From: Fulvia fulva
Lineage: Eukaryota; Ascomycota; Dothideomycetes; Mycosphaerellales; Mycosphaerellaceae
Length of the DNA stretch: 64,000 nucleotides
Direction of reading: 5' to 3'
NCBI RefSeq assembly: GCF_020509005.1
Contig: NC_063014.1
Location: 5,828,001 to 5,892,000, forward strand
The stretch's first letter is position 1, and every line of letters begins with the position of its first letter. The notes beneath the pieces were generated by a model. The model made no database searches, had not been told where the DNA came from, and was given only the letters and a program-made list of their open reading frames with translations. A program made the position numbers and the translations under genes. Below are positions 44,277-55,685 of this stretch, in pieces.

Positions 44277-44293
44277 GGTTATAAGCCCGGGTT
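44277..44293 (+). promoter_or_regulatory. Copia-5 primer binding site
   Basis: GGTTATAAGCCCGGGTT directly after the LTR, the same 17 bases as in copia-1 and copia-4. Position 7 is A here although the neighbouring DNA is lightly mutated. Confidence 0.75.
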
Positions 44294-44708
44294 TATGCAG
44301 GAATAAGAGCAACCTATATCAGTACAGGTTACTTGTATCCCTTGCTATCGTAGCAGAAAACATCTGGGAATTAGAAGTCTACCCCGTCTATCCTATTAAG
44401 GAGCTTAGTTCGATACTAAGTAATAGGTAACCTAGACAAGGACTCTATACGGCTTACTTAAAGCCAATACCTTAAAGATACTCTATAGGTAGAACTGCAT
44501 CGAGATACTATTAAGAAGGACTTCAAGTAAGTCATTTAAAGCTCTACTAGGAGAGACAGACCTATATCCTAGCCCCGAGACCTCACACCGCTCCTTCTTT
44601 ACTTTAATCTATACCTACGAACTTTCCTATTCTATACTAGAAGCCTTAGTAGGATCTAAGCCACTACTTTAGAACATACACACCTTGTTTTATTACATCC
44701 AATTTATT
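44294..44708 (+). other. Copia-5 leader between primer site and Gag
   Basis: Non-coding by comparison with copia-2, whose Gag starts at MDPYQEK. The first ~120 bp retain CpA/TpG and so happen to be stop-poor; I do not regard this as a gene. Confidence 0.6.
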
Positions 44709-45730
44709 ATAGATTCATACTAAGAGAAGATAGAGGAGAAGGGAGGCAAAATCCTAATTCTTAGGAGGGACAATTAGAAGAGATAGTTCAACCTTTAGAG
44801 ATATAAGATAGAGAGCTAATTAGCATTCTTTGTAATTAATGACCTAATAGAAGTGTCTTTTAATAACATTAGGGGCAAGACTCTGAAACTCTAAGAAGAG
44901 GCTATAACTAAAGAGATCCTTAATACGCTAATATAGACAAGACACAATATAGTATACAACTTTAGTATCCTTAGTAGGATTATAGAAGAAGATGAATTTG
45001 AGCTTAAGGGCGTATATAAATCTAGAAGAGCTACTAAGAAGTAGGTATATCTCTAGAACAAGTATAGCTAGGTGCTACTAACCTATACATATAAGCTTAT
45101 AAAGCAATTTGTGACCTTTAAGATAAGTGAAGAGTTCACTATTAGATCTGTATAGATACACCTAGTTTCTCTTAGAAAAAGGATTGCTAATGTTGACCTA
45201 GAGGGTTAGTATTATAGGAAAGCTAATATAAGGATGACCTAGCTCTTAAGCTCACTACTACCTAACTACTATATAGCTAGAGATACTATTATAGCTTAGC
45301 TAAAGATGGATTATAAAAGGACCTTAAAGATCCTTAAAGCTTAAGAAGCTAGGTTAGATCCCTCTAAGGCTAAGTATAGTATAGTAGCTACCTAGGTCAA
45401 GCCCTTAGGTCTAGCAAGACCACTCTCCTGCCTTCTCTATAAGAAGGATCATCTGATCAAGGACTGCCCTAGTCTACCTAAGGCAAGAAAGGTCCTTAGA
45501 TCTTATTCCTAACTACTATTTTCCTAGAATATAACATATATTAAGAAGAAGAGAACTCTACTACCTACTTTAAGGAGGACACTAAGAGAGAAGTCCTCTA
45601 TAGAAGAACTTAAGAAAATGGTGAAGAAACTCAGCTCTGATATACTGTTACTCTAGAAGAACTAGGCCTAGTCTTATACCTCTAAAGCAAAGAAGACTAG
45701 AAAAGGTTTTTCCGCCGAAGAGTTACGTAA
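44709..45730 (+). pseudogene. Copia-5 Gag relic
   Basis: Begins where copia-2 has MDPYQEK. The ATG is ATA at 44709-44711, a TpG-to-TpA loss of the start codon. EKIEEKGGKILILRRDN, YKIES, TWSRHNAV-like sequence and LLSSLLPNYYIARDT follow. The zinc knuckle (CLLYKKDHLIKDC, near 45430-45470) has one Cys turned to Tyr. Nonsense codons replace the Trp and Gln residues of copia-2. Confidence 0.88.
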
Positions 45731-48700
45731 CTTATACAGCTCATCCCTAGAGATAATGTCTAATGATGATGAGTATAATGAAGTGGCTTACTTAACTACA
45801 GAAGTCTAAGGCAAGTTCCCCTCGTTAGAGTAGTTACTTAACTCCTATACTTTATCCTATATAACTGACTAAAGCTGCCTCTTTAGATCTATAACTCCCT
45901 TAATAAGGAAGAAATAGATCAAAGTAGGAGGTAGGTTTTTATCGGCCACTTATATTAGGAATGTAGAGATAAGTAGGAGAGCTAGCAGAAAAGTTGTTTT
46001 GGAAGATATCCTGCTTATACCTAAGCTAGGAGTAAACCTAGTTTTATAGAACTAGTTTAGTAAGTAGTTTGGTATACAACCTCTATCATTTTCTCTTGTT
46101 TCCCCCTCTAGTAAGACTATTGTCTAGACAAAGCTCCTTAGGGGGGTTCTATTCATTAATAAGATTTCTCCTCTCCTATAAGAACGGGCACATTACTTAT
46201 TATGTGCACTACTAATAGAGAATGCCTTTGTGACTGCTTAATTAGAGACCGACCTGAAGTAGTAGGAGCTTTAGTATAGAAGATTTGTACACTTTAGGAA
46301 GAATTTGCTCCAGAATCTTTATAGGGTAACAGACTTGAAAGGACCCATTCCTATCCCTAAGGATGGCTTTTACTAGTATAGAGTATGTTTAATAGCAAAG
46401 ATAAAGAAGTACAAAGGCAAAGTTATAGAGAGAAGACCTAAAAGACTTGCCCTTATATCTATTAATATATGTGGCCCACTACTAATCTGAAGACTAGGAT
46501 TTAAATACTAGCTTGAGATTGTTAACAACTTCTCTAGGAAGAAGTAGACCTTTCCTCTTAGGAAAAGAGCAGATGCTCCAGTTGCTCTCTAGAACTAGAA
46601 GATCAAAGTAGAGAGGAAATTATCAGCTTAGCTAAAAGTAGTAAGACTTAATAATATAAAAGAACTTATTGTATTAGTAAAGTAGTAGGAGAAGGATTTA
46701 GGGATTAGGCTCGAGCCGACTAAGGTATACAACTCTCTATAGAATGGACTAGTTAAGAGGTCAATACAAACCTTAGAGGACTCTATAAGGGCAATGCTTA
46801 AAGAGGCTAAAATGCCGGTTAAATTTTGGCCTAAAGTACTAGAGGCCCAAACTTATATAAGGAACAAACTACTAAATGGCCTAGATTATAATAGGTTTAA
46901 GGTTTTACTAGATAAGGCTTTTGATAGTATCAAACCGACCATCAACTATTTGAAAGTTTAGGGATGTAAAGCTATTGTCTATATAGACATAAGATCCTAA
47001 CCTTAATAGGTAAGAAGTGACAAGCTAATAAATAGGGGTAAAGAAGCAGTATTTATTAGGTATATTAAAAACATAGCTAAAGCCTAGCTCTTTTAGGAAC
47101 TAGACATAAGAGCTGTTAAACAAGATATATATATAGACTTCTTTAAGGACTAGCCTAGAGGTAATATAGGTCTTAATGTTCTAACATTGAATCTACTAAG
47201 TAGTGTACTAGCTAGGAAGCCCTTAGGAAGGCCGAGGAAGAACGTATCCTTAGGACAATCTACCTACTATTTAGGCGTCTATTAGAGCCCCCCCGAAATA
47301 GATCAGCCAATTGAGAGCCCTAAAGTCGCTCAGCCGAGAAAGCTGTTTGTACAACTTCCCTAGCCTCCGGAGAACGTAGGGGAATTTCAGAAAATTGATC
47401 AGCCAATTAAGAGAAGCTCCCTGGATCCCTAGGAAATAGACGTTACTAGCTTATAAGTGACGGTCCCTAAATCATCCCTTAGAAAGAGAAAGGCTGACTA
47501 TGATGTTGAGGGCTATAACATAAAATAGAAAGCCCTAAAATCTATAGTCCCTAAGCCCGAACTAACCACTAAAGTGGGAGAAGCAATAGACCTCTTAGAG
47601 AACCTTGCTGCTTTTCACTAAGCTTTCTTTATAGCTATACAATCAGTGGACAGTTCAATACTATAGGATAGCGAATTCCTAGAAGAAGTTAAGGAAATAG
47701 GCTTTATAGCAACTATAGAAGCTATTATATATAAGCAAGAGGTCCTAATTCCGAAATCCTATAAGGATGCTATAAATGATAGGAAATAGGGACATCTTTA
47801 GAAGGAAGTAATCCAAAAGGAACTAGATGCTCTATAGAGTAATAACACCTAGAAAAATTCTGTTCTACTAAAAGGAGCAAATCTAGTTATATTAAGATAG
47901 GTCTTTGATATTAATAGAAGCATTAGTAGAGCTATTGAAAAGTTCAAGGCTAGACTAGTTGTAAGGGGCTTCTTATAGAAGTTTAGTGTTGACTTTATAG
48001 AGACATTTGCACCTATAGTAAGACAGGACACCCTTAGGGTGTTTATAGCTATTATGTATAAGAAGGATCTTTATCTTCACTAAGTAGATGTGAACAATAT
48101 ATTTATAGAAAGCACCCTCTATAAAGACATCTTTATGTTACTACTACTAGGAGTTGAGCTTCTACTAAACATAGTGTTCAAAATCCTCAAAAGCTTATAT
48201 AGACTTAAGTAAGCAGCTAGAGATTAGAATCAACTCTATGTATTAAAGCTTAGAGAGTTTGGATTCACATAGTTAGAAGTGGATCTATGCCTACTTATCT
48301 ATAAGAAGAGGGAGATCATAATCCTTATATATGTAGATAACATTCCAATTGCTATACTAAAGTTAATAGATGTTCTCTAGTTCAAAAGAGAACTTGGCAA
48401 GATCTTCAAGATCAAAGATCTAGGTGAACCTGAAAAGATCCTTAGTATAAGAGTCATAAGGGACAGGAAGAGAGGAATCCTAAAACTTGACCAAGGACAC
48501 TTTGTTAGGGACAGCCTAGCTAAGATAGGAATGAACTATAAGAAGGTAGCACCTACATACTTACCTATAGATAGCTATAAGGCCCTCAAACCTTCAAGCT
48601 ATATAGATGAGAGGTGTAACAAGGCAGAGTACTAGAGTATTAATAGTACTTAGATATAGCTAGTAACAATCACAAGGCTAGACATTGCTTTTGCCCTAGG

Positions 48701-49345
48701 AAGGATGAGCTTATTTGTGAGTAACCTATCCACCTACTATATAAAGGCTTTGAAGAAGATCACTAGGTACCTAAGATCATACCCTAATCTAGGACTTCAG
48801 TTCTTAAAGTCTAGAAAAGGACATCTTATTAAATACTATAATTCTAATTATGTAATAGACAAAGCAGACAGAGTCTCAATCCTTAGGTATGTCTTCTTCC
48901 TCTATAGGGCACCAGTTTCTTAGATAAGTAAGAAGCAAAAGTCTATAGCAACATCTATAATAGAGGCTAAATATATAGCTATAAATGTATATACGAAGCA
49001 GTCCCAATTCCTAGCTTCACTACTAAGAGAAATGGATTGTCTAAAGTTAGTAGGAGACTGTTCCTATTAACTAAGAATTACTAGAAACTAGGAGACTGTA
49101 TCAAATTTAAGACTAGTCTAATTAAGAGGTGACAATCAAGCTGCCCTTACCCTAGTAAAAGATACACATGTTTATAACAAGTCGAAGCACATTAACATTG
49201 CCTATAACGCTATTAGGAAACTTTAGTAGAGGAGGCTTATTGCTGTTAAGTACACCCTAACCTCTAAGATAGTTATAGACGGGTTTATAAAACTAAAGAC
49301 TGGTCTATACTTCTAGAGGTTTATAAGCTAGCTTAACCTGTTATA
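45731..49345 (+). pseudogene. Copia-5 Pol relic: protease, integrase, RT, RNase H
   Basis: The protease motif reads LLNSYTLSYITD near 45835 (ancestral DSCASSHMTD; Asp, Cys and Met changed by RIP). The integrase near 46260-47040 has LALISINICGPL-like sequence where Asp became Asn, VRLNNIKEL and NGLVKRSI, where the catalytic Glu became Lys. RT near 47900-48380 includes QVDVNNIFIES-like sequence and IYVDNIPIA, with Asp to Asn in the box. RNase H near 48690-49260 includes IKYYNSNYVIDKADR and IEAKYIAIN. Almost every catalytic acidic residue is altered. Confidence 0.88.
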
Positions 49346-49411
49346 AAAAGGTCTAAGTACTATTAATAGGAAGTGAGCAGACTGTAACCTCCTATACGAG
49401 ATAAGTAGGAG

Positions 49412-49646
49412 TGTTAAGATGTAGCATCTCAAAGGGAGTCAACAATCAGGAAGTGATCTGGCAGCCTAAGGCATCCACGATAACTCAGCTTGTAGGGAGA
49501 TACCTTCTCTCCCCTTTAGCTTAGATAGACATCTAACACAATTAACACATTAGTTCCTGATATATTGCTACATGCTCGTGCTATTAGTTAGTTAAAGATT
49601 GATCTCTTACTCTACTCCGCTACTATCTACCCGTACCTATTTAATA
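49412..49646 (+). repeat. Copia-5 3' LTR
   Basis: 235 bp, TGTTAAGATG to CTATTTAATA. The first ~115 bp are nearly identical to the unmutated copia-2 LTR and the second half is RIP-mutated, the reverse of the 5' LTR. A purine-rich AGTAGGAG adjoins it. Confidence 0.93.
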
Positions 49647-49651
49647 GTATC

Positions 49652-50308
49652 CGGACTATAGGGTATTCCTAACGTTATAGTGCCCTTATTTAAGTCATCC
49701 TCTTCTTAGTCATTTCGTCGTGCTCTTTCCTTGCCCTTATTATTAGAGCTTAAAGCCTCCGGGATTATTACGGTTTACCTCGTAAGGCTATACTTAGTAT
49801 TACGTAACCTAGTACGCTAGCGCGCCCGGACCTTAGATCCTAACCCCGACGTTTACTTTATCGCGGCTTCGCGACTTTATTATCTTCTCTTCTTCGTAGA
49901 ACTTATTCGATTCTAAGGTACTGATACGTTTACGCCCTATCTTACGCCTTATCCGTATTAGGGGTATTGTCTTCGTCGCTATCCGAGTCTTCTATCCCTT
50001 CTAGGATTATAGCCTCCCGATAAGGCCTATATACCTTCGTTAGAACCTCCGGTAACTCTTAGCTAGCTCTAATACTAGTAAACGACTCGAACCTCGATAA
50101 AGATATAACTAAAACTTATAACCTTATTTGTAACCGTAACCTTGCTCGTAACGTTATACTTACTTTACTTAATACTAAGAACCTTGACCTTAGGTGCCTT
50201 AATACCTTAAGATTTCGACTTCGAGTCGACCTTAACCTTAATTTTGCTAAAATGTACTAATAATACTACCGGGTATATACTTAAACCCCCCCTTATTAAC
50301 TACTAAAA
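49652..50308 (-). other. Unidentified, RIP-mutated coding-like relic
   Basis: Not similar to any element in the window. On the minus strand about 49680-50100 gives a long stop-poor reading rich in charged residues. It includes LPEVLTKVYRPYREAIILEG, IEDSDSDEDNTPNTDKA, YLRIE-VLRRREDNKVAKPR and RASVLGYVILSIALRGK. Where stops occur they are TAG/TAA. Upstream of about 50100 another frame is better, so a frameshift or intron may exist. I do not recognise the family; an acidic stretch followed by basic patches is compatible with a nuclear or DNA-binding protein, or with an element Gag. Confidence 0.35.
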
Positions 50309-50416
50309 TATAGACGACTAACTACCCTAGTAAGTAAGGGCGCGCCTAGTAACTCTAGGATAGCTTACGCATAGGTATATATACTTATCGGTCCGCCGGC
50401 CGTAAAATATATATAG
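50309..50416 (-). repeat. Edge of a second gypsy-2-type LTR
   Basis: About 105 bp match 23175-23279 apart from a few base differences, mostly transitions (TATAGACGACTAAC to GCCGTAAAATATATA). The copia-4 5' LTR interrupts it at 50417. The rest would lie beyond copia-4, outside the window. Confidence 0.6.
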
Positions 50417-50650
50417 TGTTAAGAATATATAGGCCGTAGGACAAGTATATAGGTATAGGTGTGTTATGTGACTAGATCACGTGACTAGGGTTTACTAAAC
50501 TATAGGCTAGTAAACATCCGGACACCTAGTATCTACCTATACTAACACTAGCGATACTATATATAGATATACGCTATCCTATTAGGTCCTTCTTTGTCTT
50601 TCGTATAATCCGCCGTCTTCTACTACTACGTAACTCGTACCTATTTAATA
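50417..50650 (+). repeat. Copia-4 5' LTR
   Basis: 234 bp, TGTTAAGAATATATAGG to CGTACCTATTTAATA. It matches the solo LTR at 38115 and, in inverted orientation, the copia-3 LTR at 55434-55651, which is 16 bp shorter. Confidence 0.92.
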
Positions 50651-50667
50651 GGTTATAAGCCCGGGTT
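50651..50667 (+). promoter_or_regulatory. Copia-4 primer binding site
   Basis: GGTTATAAGCCCGGGTT behind the LTR, identical to the sites at 16147 and 44277. Confidence 0.75.
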
Positions 50668-51175
50668 AGTAACTCGGTATTTCACCCTCGACAAAGTCGT
50701 ATTAGAGTTATTCCTCTTTAGAACAAAAGGAAGGTAGACTAGAGGCCGCACCCGCCTTATATAGGAAGCTATAGCCGTGCTATAGGTATATATAAGACGT
50801 AAAAGAGCCTAGTAAGGTACTATTAGACTCCGAGTTAAGGAGCCTATACTAATACCTTAGACAAGTAGGCGAGCTTACTAAGAAGAGTCGCTCTCCGGAC
50901 ATCGCGTTCGTATCGACTAACTGTTTATTCTAAGAGAGCCGTAGTGTCTTAGAAAGCCCCTCTACTAAGAGAGTTACGCTATAGTATCTAAGTACTAATA
51001 CGAGATAGTGTCTTAGAAACACGATCCTTACCGACCGACTTTCCTCCTCTTTCCGGCGGATAGCTATCCTCTCCGCTATTAACCTCGCGTTCGGTTTATC
51101 CTATTTCGATCCGATCGCGTACGACCGAATATATCCTTTTACCTAAGGGTAGCCAACCTGTCCCTTAACTTACAA
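50668..51175 (+). other. Copia-4 leader
   Basis: A 0.5-kb stretch with no recognisable coding sequence. AGTGTCTTAGAAA occurs twice (about 50947 and 51007). It precedes the Gag reading KIENETRFIRKRVAPVL. Confidence 0.5.
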
Positions 51176-52265
51176 AAAATAGAGAACGAGACTAGGTTTA
51201 TAAGAAAGAGAGTAGCACCTGTTCTAATAAGAGAGAACCACGAAACATAGTTTAAGCTAATAAGAATATACCTAGTATTAAAGTAGGTTGACTAGGTTCT
51301 CAAAGATATTATTACGGACATTCCCGCTATAACCCTATCTATAGCAACACCCTCTACATTATCGGAGTCATCCCTTCCTTTAGATTAAGCGATAAGGAAG
51401 GCATCGTATAGACGGTATGATATAACGGCCCTATATAAGATATATATCTGTCTATCGATAGATAACTAAGAGATAATATACGAGATCCGGTATACGAAGG
51501 AGTTATAGGAATAGGCTAAAGCTAAATATAAGAGAAGACTTCTCGCTACTAGAAGAAGTTTGCTTTAGCAATATACTAATTTCGTGATAATAGAGGACTA
51601 GTTAATAGATGACGCCTAGTAGGAGCTTAGCTTAATTGTAAGGAGGGCTATTTCAATCTCGCCTTAGTTCTAAGACATCAAGACTAAGAATAGAAAGATC
51701 TAGTAACTCTTAGTAGCTCTACTAGACTCATTTGACTCAATTCGCGATGTAATTGATGCCTAGGTAAATCTCTTACTATAAGACATTCTTATAACTCCTA
51801 GGGAGAAGCAAGAATTAATGATTTATTAAGGGACAGCTATATTCGCTAAGAAGGGTTTCTAGGGCAAGCTTACGTACTATCTCTATAATAGTAACCATTT
51901 TATAAGCAAGTGCCTACACATTTCTATAGCTTAGTAGGCTATTAGGAACAAGGACAAACTAGCTAGGGTTACCTACCCTACTAAGAGATAACCGTCACTA
52001 CCTCGTAGGAGGTCATTATTACCAAACCTTCGTGATGTCCTTAAGGTGATAACGGACCTTATAAAGTAGATAAAGGAGAGCCGTAAGCCAAAGGCCTCCT
52101 CTAGTAAGAAGCCTATAAGGGCCTATACGACCTAGGAAGACGTATCAGACTCTAAGATACTATTAGAAGATAATGATGTTAATAAGGTTGCCTATTCTAC
52201 TATAGAAGCTAAAGGTAAGTACCCCTCGTCCGAGTAGTTACTTAACTCTTATACATCATTATATA
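51176..52265 (+). pseudogene. Copia-4 Gag and protease start, relic
   Basis: The reading follows copia-3 closely: IRKRVAPVLIRENHET, LPLD-AIRKASYRRYD, QLLVALLDSFDSIRD-like sequence and a zinc knuckle YLYNSNHFISKC near 51877 (one Cys and others altered). RRSLLPNLRDVLKVITDLIK, an acidic linker and YPSSE-LLNSYTSLY (the protease motif) follow. The frame breaks at 52265 in the middle of the motif DSCASSHMTD, exactly where LINE-A3 is inserted, and continues at 61542. TAG stops are frequent. Confidence 0.87.
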
Positions 52266-52469
52266 GATAGATAGATTATTCATTCGCCTGTTTTAGTGCC
52301 CTATAGCCTATGTAGGTCTCTCGCTATTTAGGTCTATTTGTGTAGGTAGGAAACCCGATTAACGGATAAAAACCTCCTCGTCTTTGCCCTCCTCGTTCTT
52401 TCCTGTCTTGTCCTTTCGTTCTCCTTCCTTTAGAGTACGCTAGTATTATAGTTATTACCCTATAACTAC

Positions 52470-55433
52470 CTTACCCGTAACCCTAGTGATGTCCTCCTCT
52501 CGATTCCCTTTCTCCCTTCTATTTCCCCGGCTCTTCTCTCTCTCTCCCTCCTCTCTATTCACCTTTCCGTTTCTACTACTAGGGAGAATTGCTCTAGGTA
52601 GTCCTCGTTAAGGATCTATCTTATCACTCTCCTTATATCTTGTCTGTTCTAGATAATAGCCTAGTATTGCCTATCTCTTGCCTTCGCCCTCTACTAGCTT
52701 CTCCCTTTTACCTACTTAGTACAGTTTAGCACTATATACTCCGGGTTTTGGGATAGGTAGCTACAGGGGTAACGTTTAAAATCGTATCCTAGGACTCTTC
52801 TTTAGTATAAGTATACTCCTAGCCTAATGTGCTTAGAGCAAATCTGGATAGCTATGCTTGCTTCCGCCCTCTTTAGGTCTTTATAGATAAGGTAGTTATA
52901 CCTCCCGAAGGTCCTAGCCGCTAGTGGGGCTCCTAGCCTTACCGGTTTTTAGTTCTAACGCGTTTCCTATAGGTGACCTATAATCCTTTCTACTTAGCTT
53001 TGCTTCTTTTTCCCTTTGTCCCCTATATTAGCTTGCTCCCTTAGAGCTTCTCTCTGTTCAAGGGCTACTAGGATTTCCTATAATGTTTTTAGGTCTGCTT
53101 CCTTCTATAGGATTATATATAGCCGGTTAGGTCTTCTCCTCCTCTCCTACTAGGTTCTTATCCTTTAAGTAGCTGCTTAGATGGTTCCCTAGGCTAGGTA
53201 TGCTGATGTCTTCTCTACGTATTGACACCTCATGCCCTAGAGGTACTCCCTAATAGGGGCTGTACCTAATTCCATTTCTATTGTCCTATAAGGGGTTGAC
53301 TTATATGCCCCTAGTACTCTCTTTAGGTAGGCTACCTACGCTCTATTAAGGGGGTCCTCAATTCTCTTCGGGATGTGTTTTTCCGCTACCTAAATTGCTA
53401 CTCTATATAGCATTACGGGCTTAACAATAGCCTTATATATAGTCTAGGCCTTTATAAAGGTCGCCTCCTAGGTTAACGTAGTGAGTCTCTCGATTGATTA
53501 TCTATTAGTGTCCGCTCTCGCTTACGCCTTCTTCACTTATGGTCCCTAGCTGAGTTTCGGGTCTAGCTATATCCTAAGGACTCTAAGTTCCCTTATAAGA
53601 TAGGTCTCGAATCCCTAGATTTTTACTAGCGCTACTAAGTTATATTTTGTCTTTGCTTTACTAAAATAGATAAGTTAGTACTTGTCCGGTGCGAATTTTG
53701 CCCTATACTCTCTTACCTACTTTTCGTATTGTCTATGTCTCTCGTCTAGGAGTGCGCAGTTTTCCTCTATAGACCCCGACTACGCTAGGATATTTGTGTT
53801 ATTTACGAACCCCGATACTAAGGTGTTTGCTGTTTCTAGGAGTAGGGTCAGGTCGGCTATAAAGAGGAGGAACAGAATTAGGGAGAGTGTAGAGCCCTAT
53901 AGGATGCCCGTGTTTGTAATTAGGGTCTACGGGGCTTTAAAGGACCCTAGGAGGATCTAGGTTGTTCTGTTCTTAAGGAATGACTATATAAAGTATACTA
54001 TCCTAGGCTAGGATGCTTTTTATTCTAAGGATATATAGGAGCCTTACGTAGGACACGTTGTCGAAAGCCCCTAATATATCTAGTGAAAGTAGTGAGGCTA
54101 CCTTGTTATTGCTATAGTACTAGATATGTCTGATTTGCTCTATAATTAGTTCGACTACTATAAGGGTAGATCTCTTTTATCTCCCCCCTATTTACGTTAC
54201 CTAGAGGAGGTTATGTTCTTCTACTATTCCGGTGAGCCTTATAGCGACGACCTTCTCTAGGAGCTTCCCTAGTATATTTAGTAACGTAATTAGTCTATAT
54301 GACTTCAACTTGGTATAGTCTTCCTTTTAGGGTTTCCTTAGGACGTAAGTCAGTAATTACCTAAAGGCCTTTAGGCAATACCCCTACTTTATATACTAGG
54401 TGAAGATTAGCGTAAGTACTAGAGTAATAAGGCTACTACTAGCTTTTAGATAACAGTTAGGGATCTTGTCTAGGCCTAGGGCTTTATTGCCCTTCAGTCT
54501 CTTAATAATGTTTCCGATCTCCCTAGTAGATACTTGCTAGTTAGCCTCCCTTAGCGGAGGAATGTGTGTTCCTAGGATATTACTTAGGTCTGCCTCTACC
54601 TAAGTCCCGAAGAAGTAGTCTACGAATGCTTTCGCTTTCCCTATCGGAGTGGTTTGCGTTTCCCCGTCTTAGTCCTATATTAAGGGAAACTAGGGCGGGG
54701 AGTTCCGTTCCTCGTCTAGTTTCCTAGCCTATTCTACTAGTCTCTAGATTTGTTCCGGGTGTTCTATAATCATCCCTATAGTTGACCTCTACTCCTACGT
54801 CTTGTCTCTTCTAATCTGCGCCTTCTTTACTTTATACGCGTTGTTATAGGCTTCCTAGTTTGCTTAGGTACGTCGTTACTCCTATCTCCTTCTTGCTCTC
54901 CTTGCCTCCTTGACTTTAGCTATATACTCTAGTGTCTAGTATAGCTTCTAGTATAGCGACCATCTCTTCTTAGGTATATAGGCCTAGGCTGCCCTTTGTA
55001 TAGCTTCTATTAGCTGCTCTACTACTTGGTCGATCCCCTCCGTTATATATATGTCGTTAATGTTCACCTGTTCTAGTTCGCCTTCTAGCCGCTACTATAC
55101 TAGTGTCTACTCGGCCTACTTCTAGTAGAGCCTCCTCTTAGGTTCCCTCTCCTCCTTAACTATAAGTTAGATGTCGGTTTAGATTAGATAGTGGTCTAAT
55201 AAGGACTCTAGTTAGTTATTAACTATATAGCTTTCTACCCGTCGTGTTAAGGCGTAGGACATAAAGTATAGGTCTAGCGTGCTAGAACTGCTGTTTCTAG
55301 CCCAAGTTTCTGTTCCCTTTAGCGTGATCAAGTCTATTTAGGCTGTTTCTATCTAACTAATAAGCCTCCCTACTAAGAAGTAGTGTGCTAGGGTAAAGTC
55401 CGATCCCTACTTTAGGTAGTAGAGGTTGAAATC
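52470..55433 (-). pseudogene. LINE-A3 ORF2, C-terminal part: endonuclease end and reverse transcriptase
   Basis: The minus-strand reading equals LINE-A1 from position 4363 on. It starts with the copia-3 break at FNLYYLK and runs through LDLYFMSYALTRRVESYIVNN, the RT blocks (GNKALGLDKIPNCYLK near 54480, SGAFDNVSYVRLLYIL near 54050, GSTLSLILFLLFIADL near 53890) and a catalytic box reading FVNNTN near 53800. A C-terminal zinc knuckle lies near 52735-52790. The 3' UTR occupies about 52266-52470. Stops and Asp to Asn changes are RIP-like. Confidence 0.87.
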
Positions 55434-55651
55434 TGTTAAACAGGTACGAGTTGCGCAGCAGTGGAAGACGGCGGATCACACGAAAGACGAAGAAGGACCC
55501 AATGGGATAGCGTGTATCTACATACAGTATCGCCGGTGTTGGTGTAGGTGTTTCAGGAGGGACAGCTGTACTCAGGACTTGACTAGCAAGCCCTGATTAC
55601 TAATCCCCCTAAGCACCTAATGTTGACCCTATGACCTGCATATTCTCAACA
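55434..55651 (-). repeat. Copia-3 3' LTR
   Basis: 218 bp with TGTT...AACA ends. It is the unmutated counterpart of the LTRs at 38115 and 50417. GAGTGGGAG on the element strand next to it is the polypurine tract. Confidence 0.92.
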
Positions 55652-55685
55652 CTCCCACTCAGGTCAGAAGGTCTCAAACAATCCC

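Larger units (their letters stand above)
44041..49646 (+). mobile_element. Copia-5, complete but RIP-inactivated relative of copia-2
   Basis: 5.6 kb with two LTRs and a perfect 5-bp target duplication GTATC (44036-44040 and 49647-49651). Protein order matches copia-2 throughout. Compared with copia-2, differences are overwhelmingly C-to-T and G-to-A, so it serves as a direct RIP read-out. Mutation density is uneven: the inner parts of both LTRs and the first 120 bp behind the 5' LTR are much less altered. Confidence 0.93.
50417..52265 (+). mobile_element. Copia-4, 5' segment: LTR, leader, Gag and protease start
   Basis: The first part of a copia element of the same family as copia-3, split by LINE-A3. 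It has a 5' LTR (50417-50650), a primer site, a long leader and Gag, and breaks off inside the protease at 52265. The second part starts at 61542. The 3' LTR is outside the window. Confidence 0.9.

Noticed and set aside
44179..44430. 83-codon open frame across the copia-5 5' LTR and leader
   Set aside because: Crosses the LTR end and primer site. It is open only because RIP spared this patch; copia-2 shows that Gag starts later.
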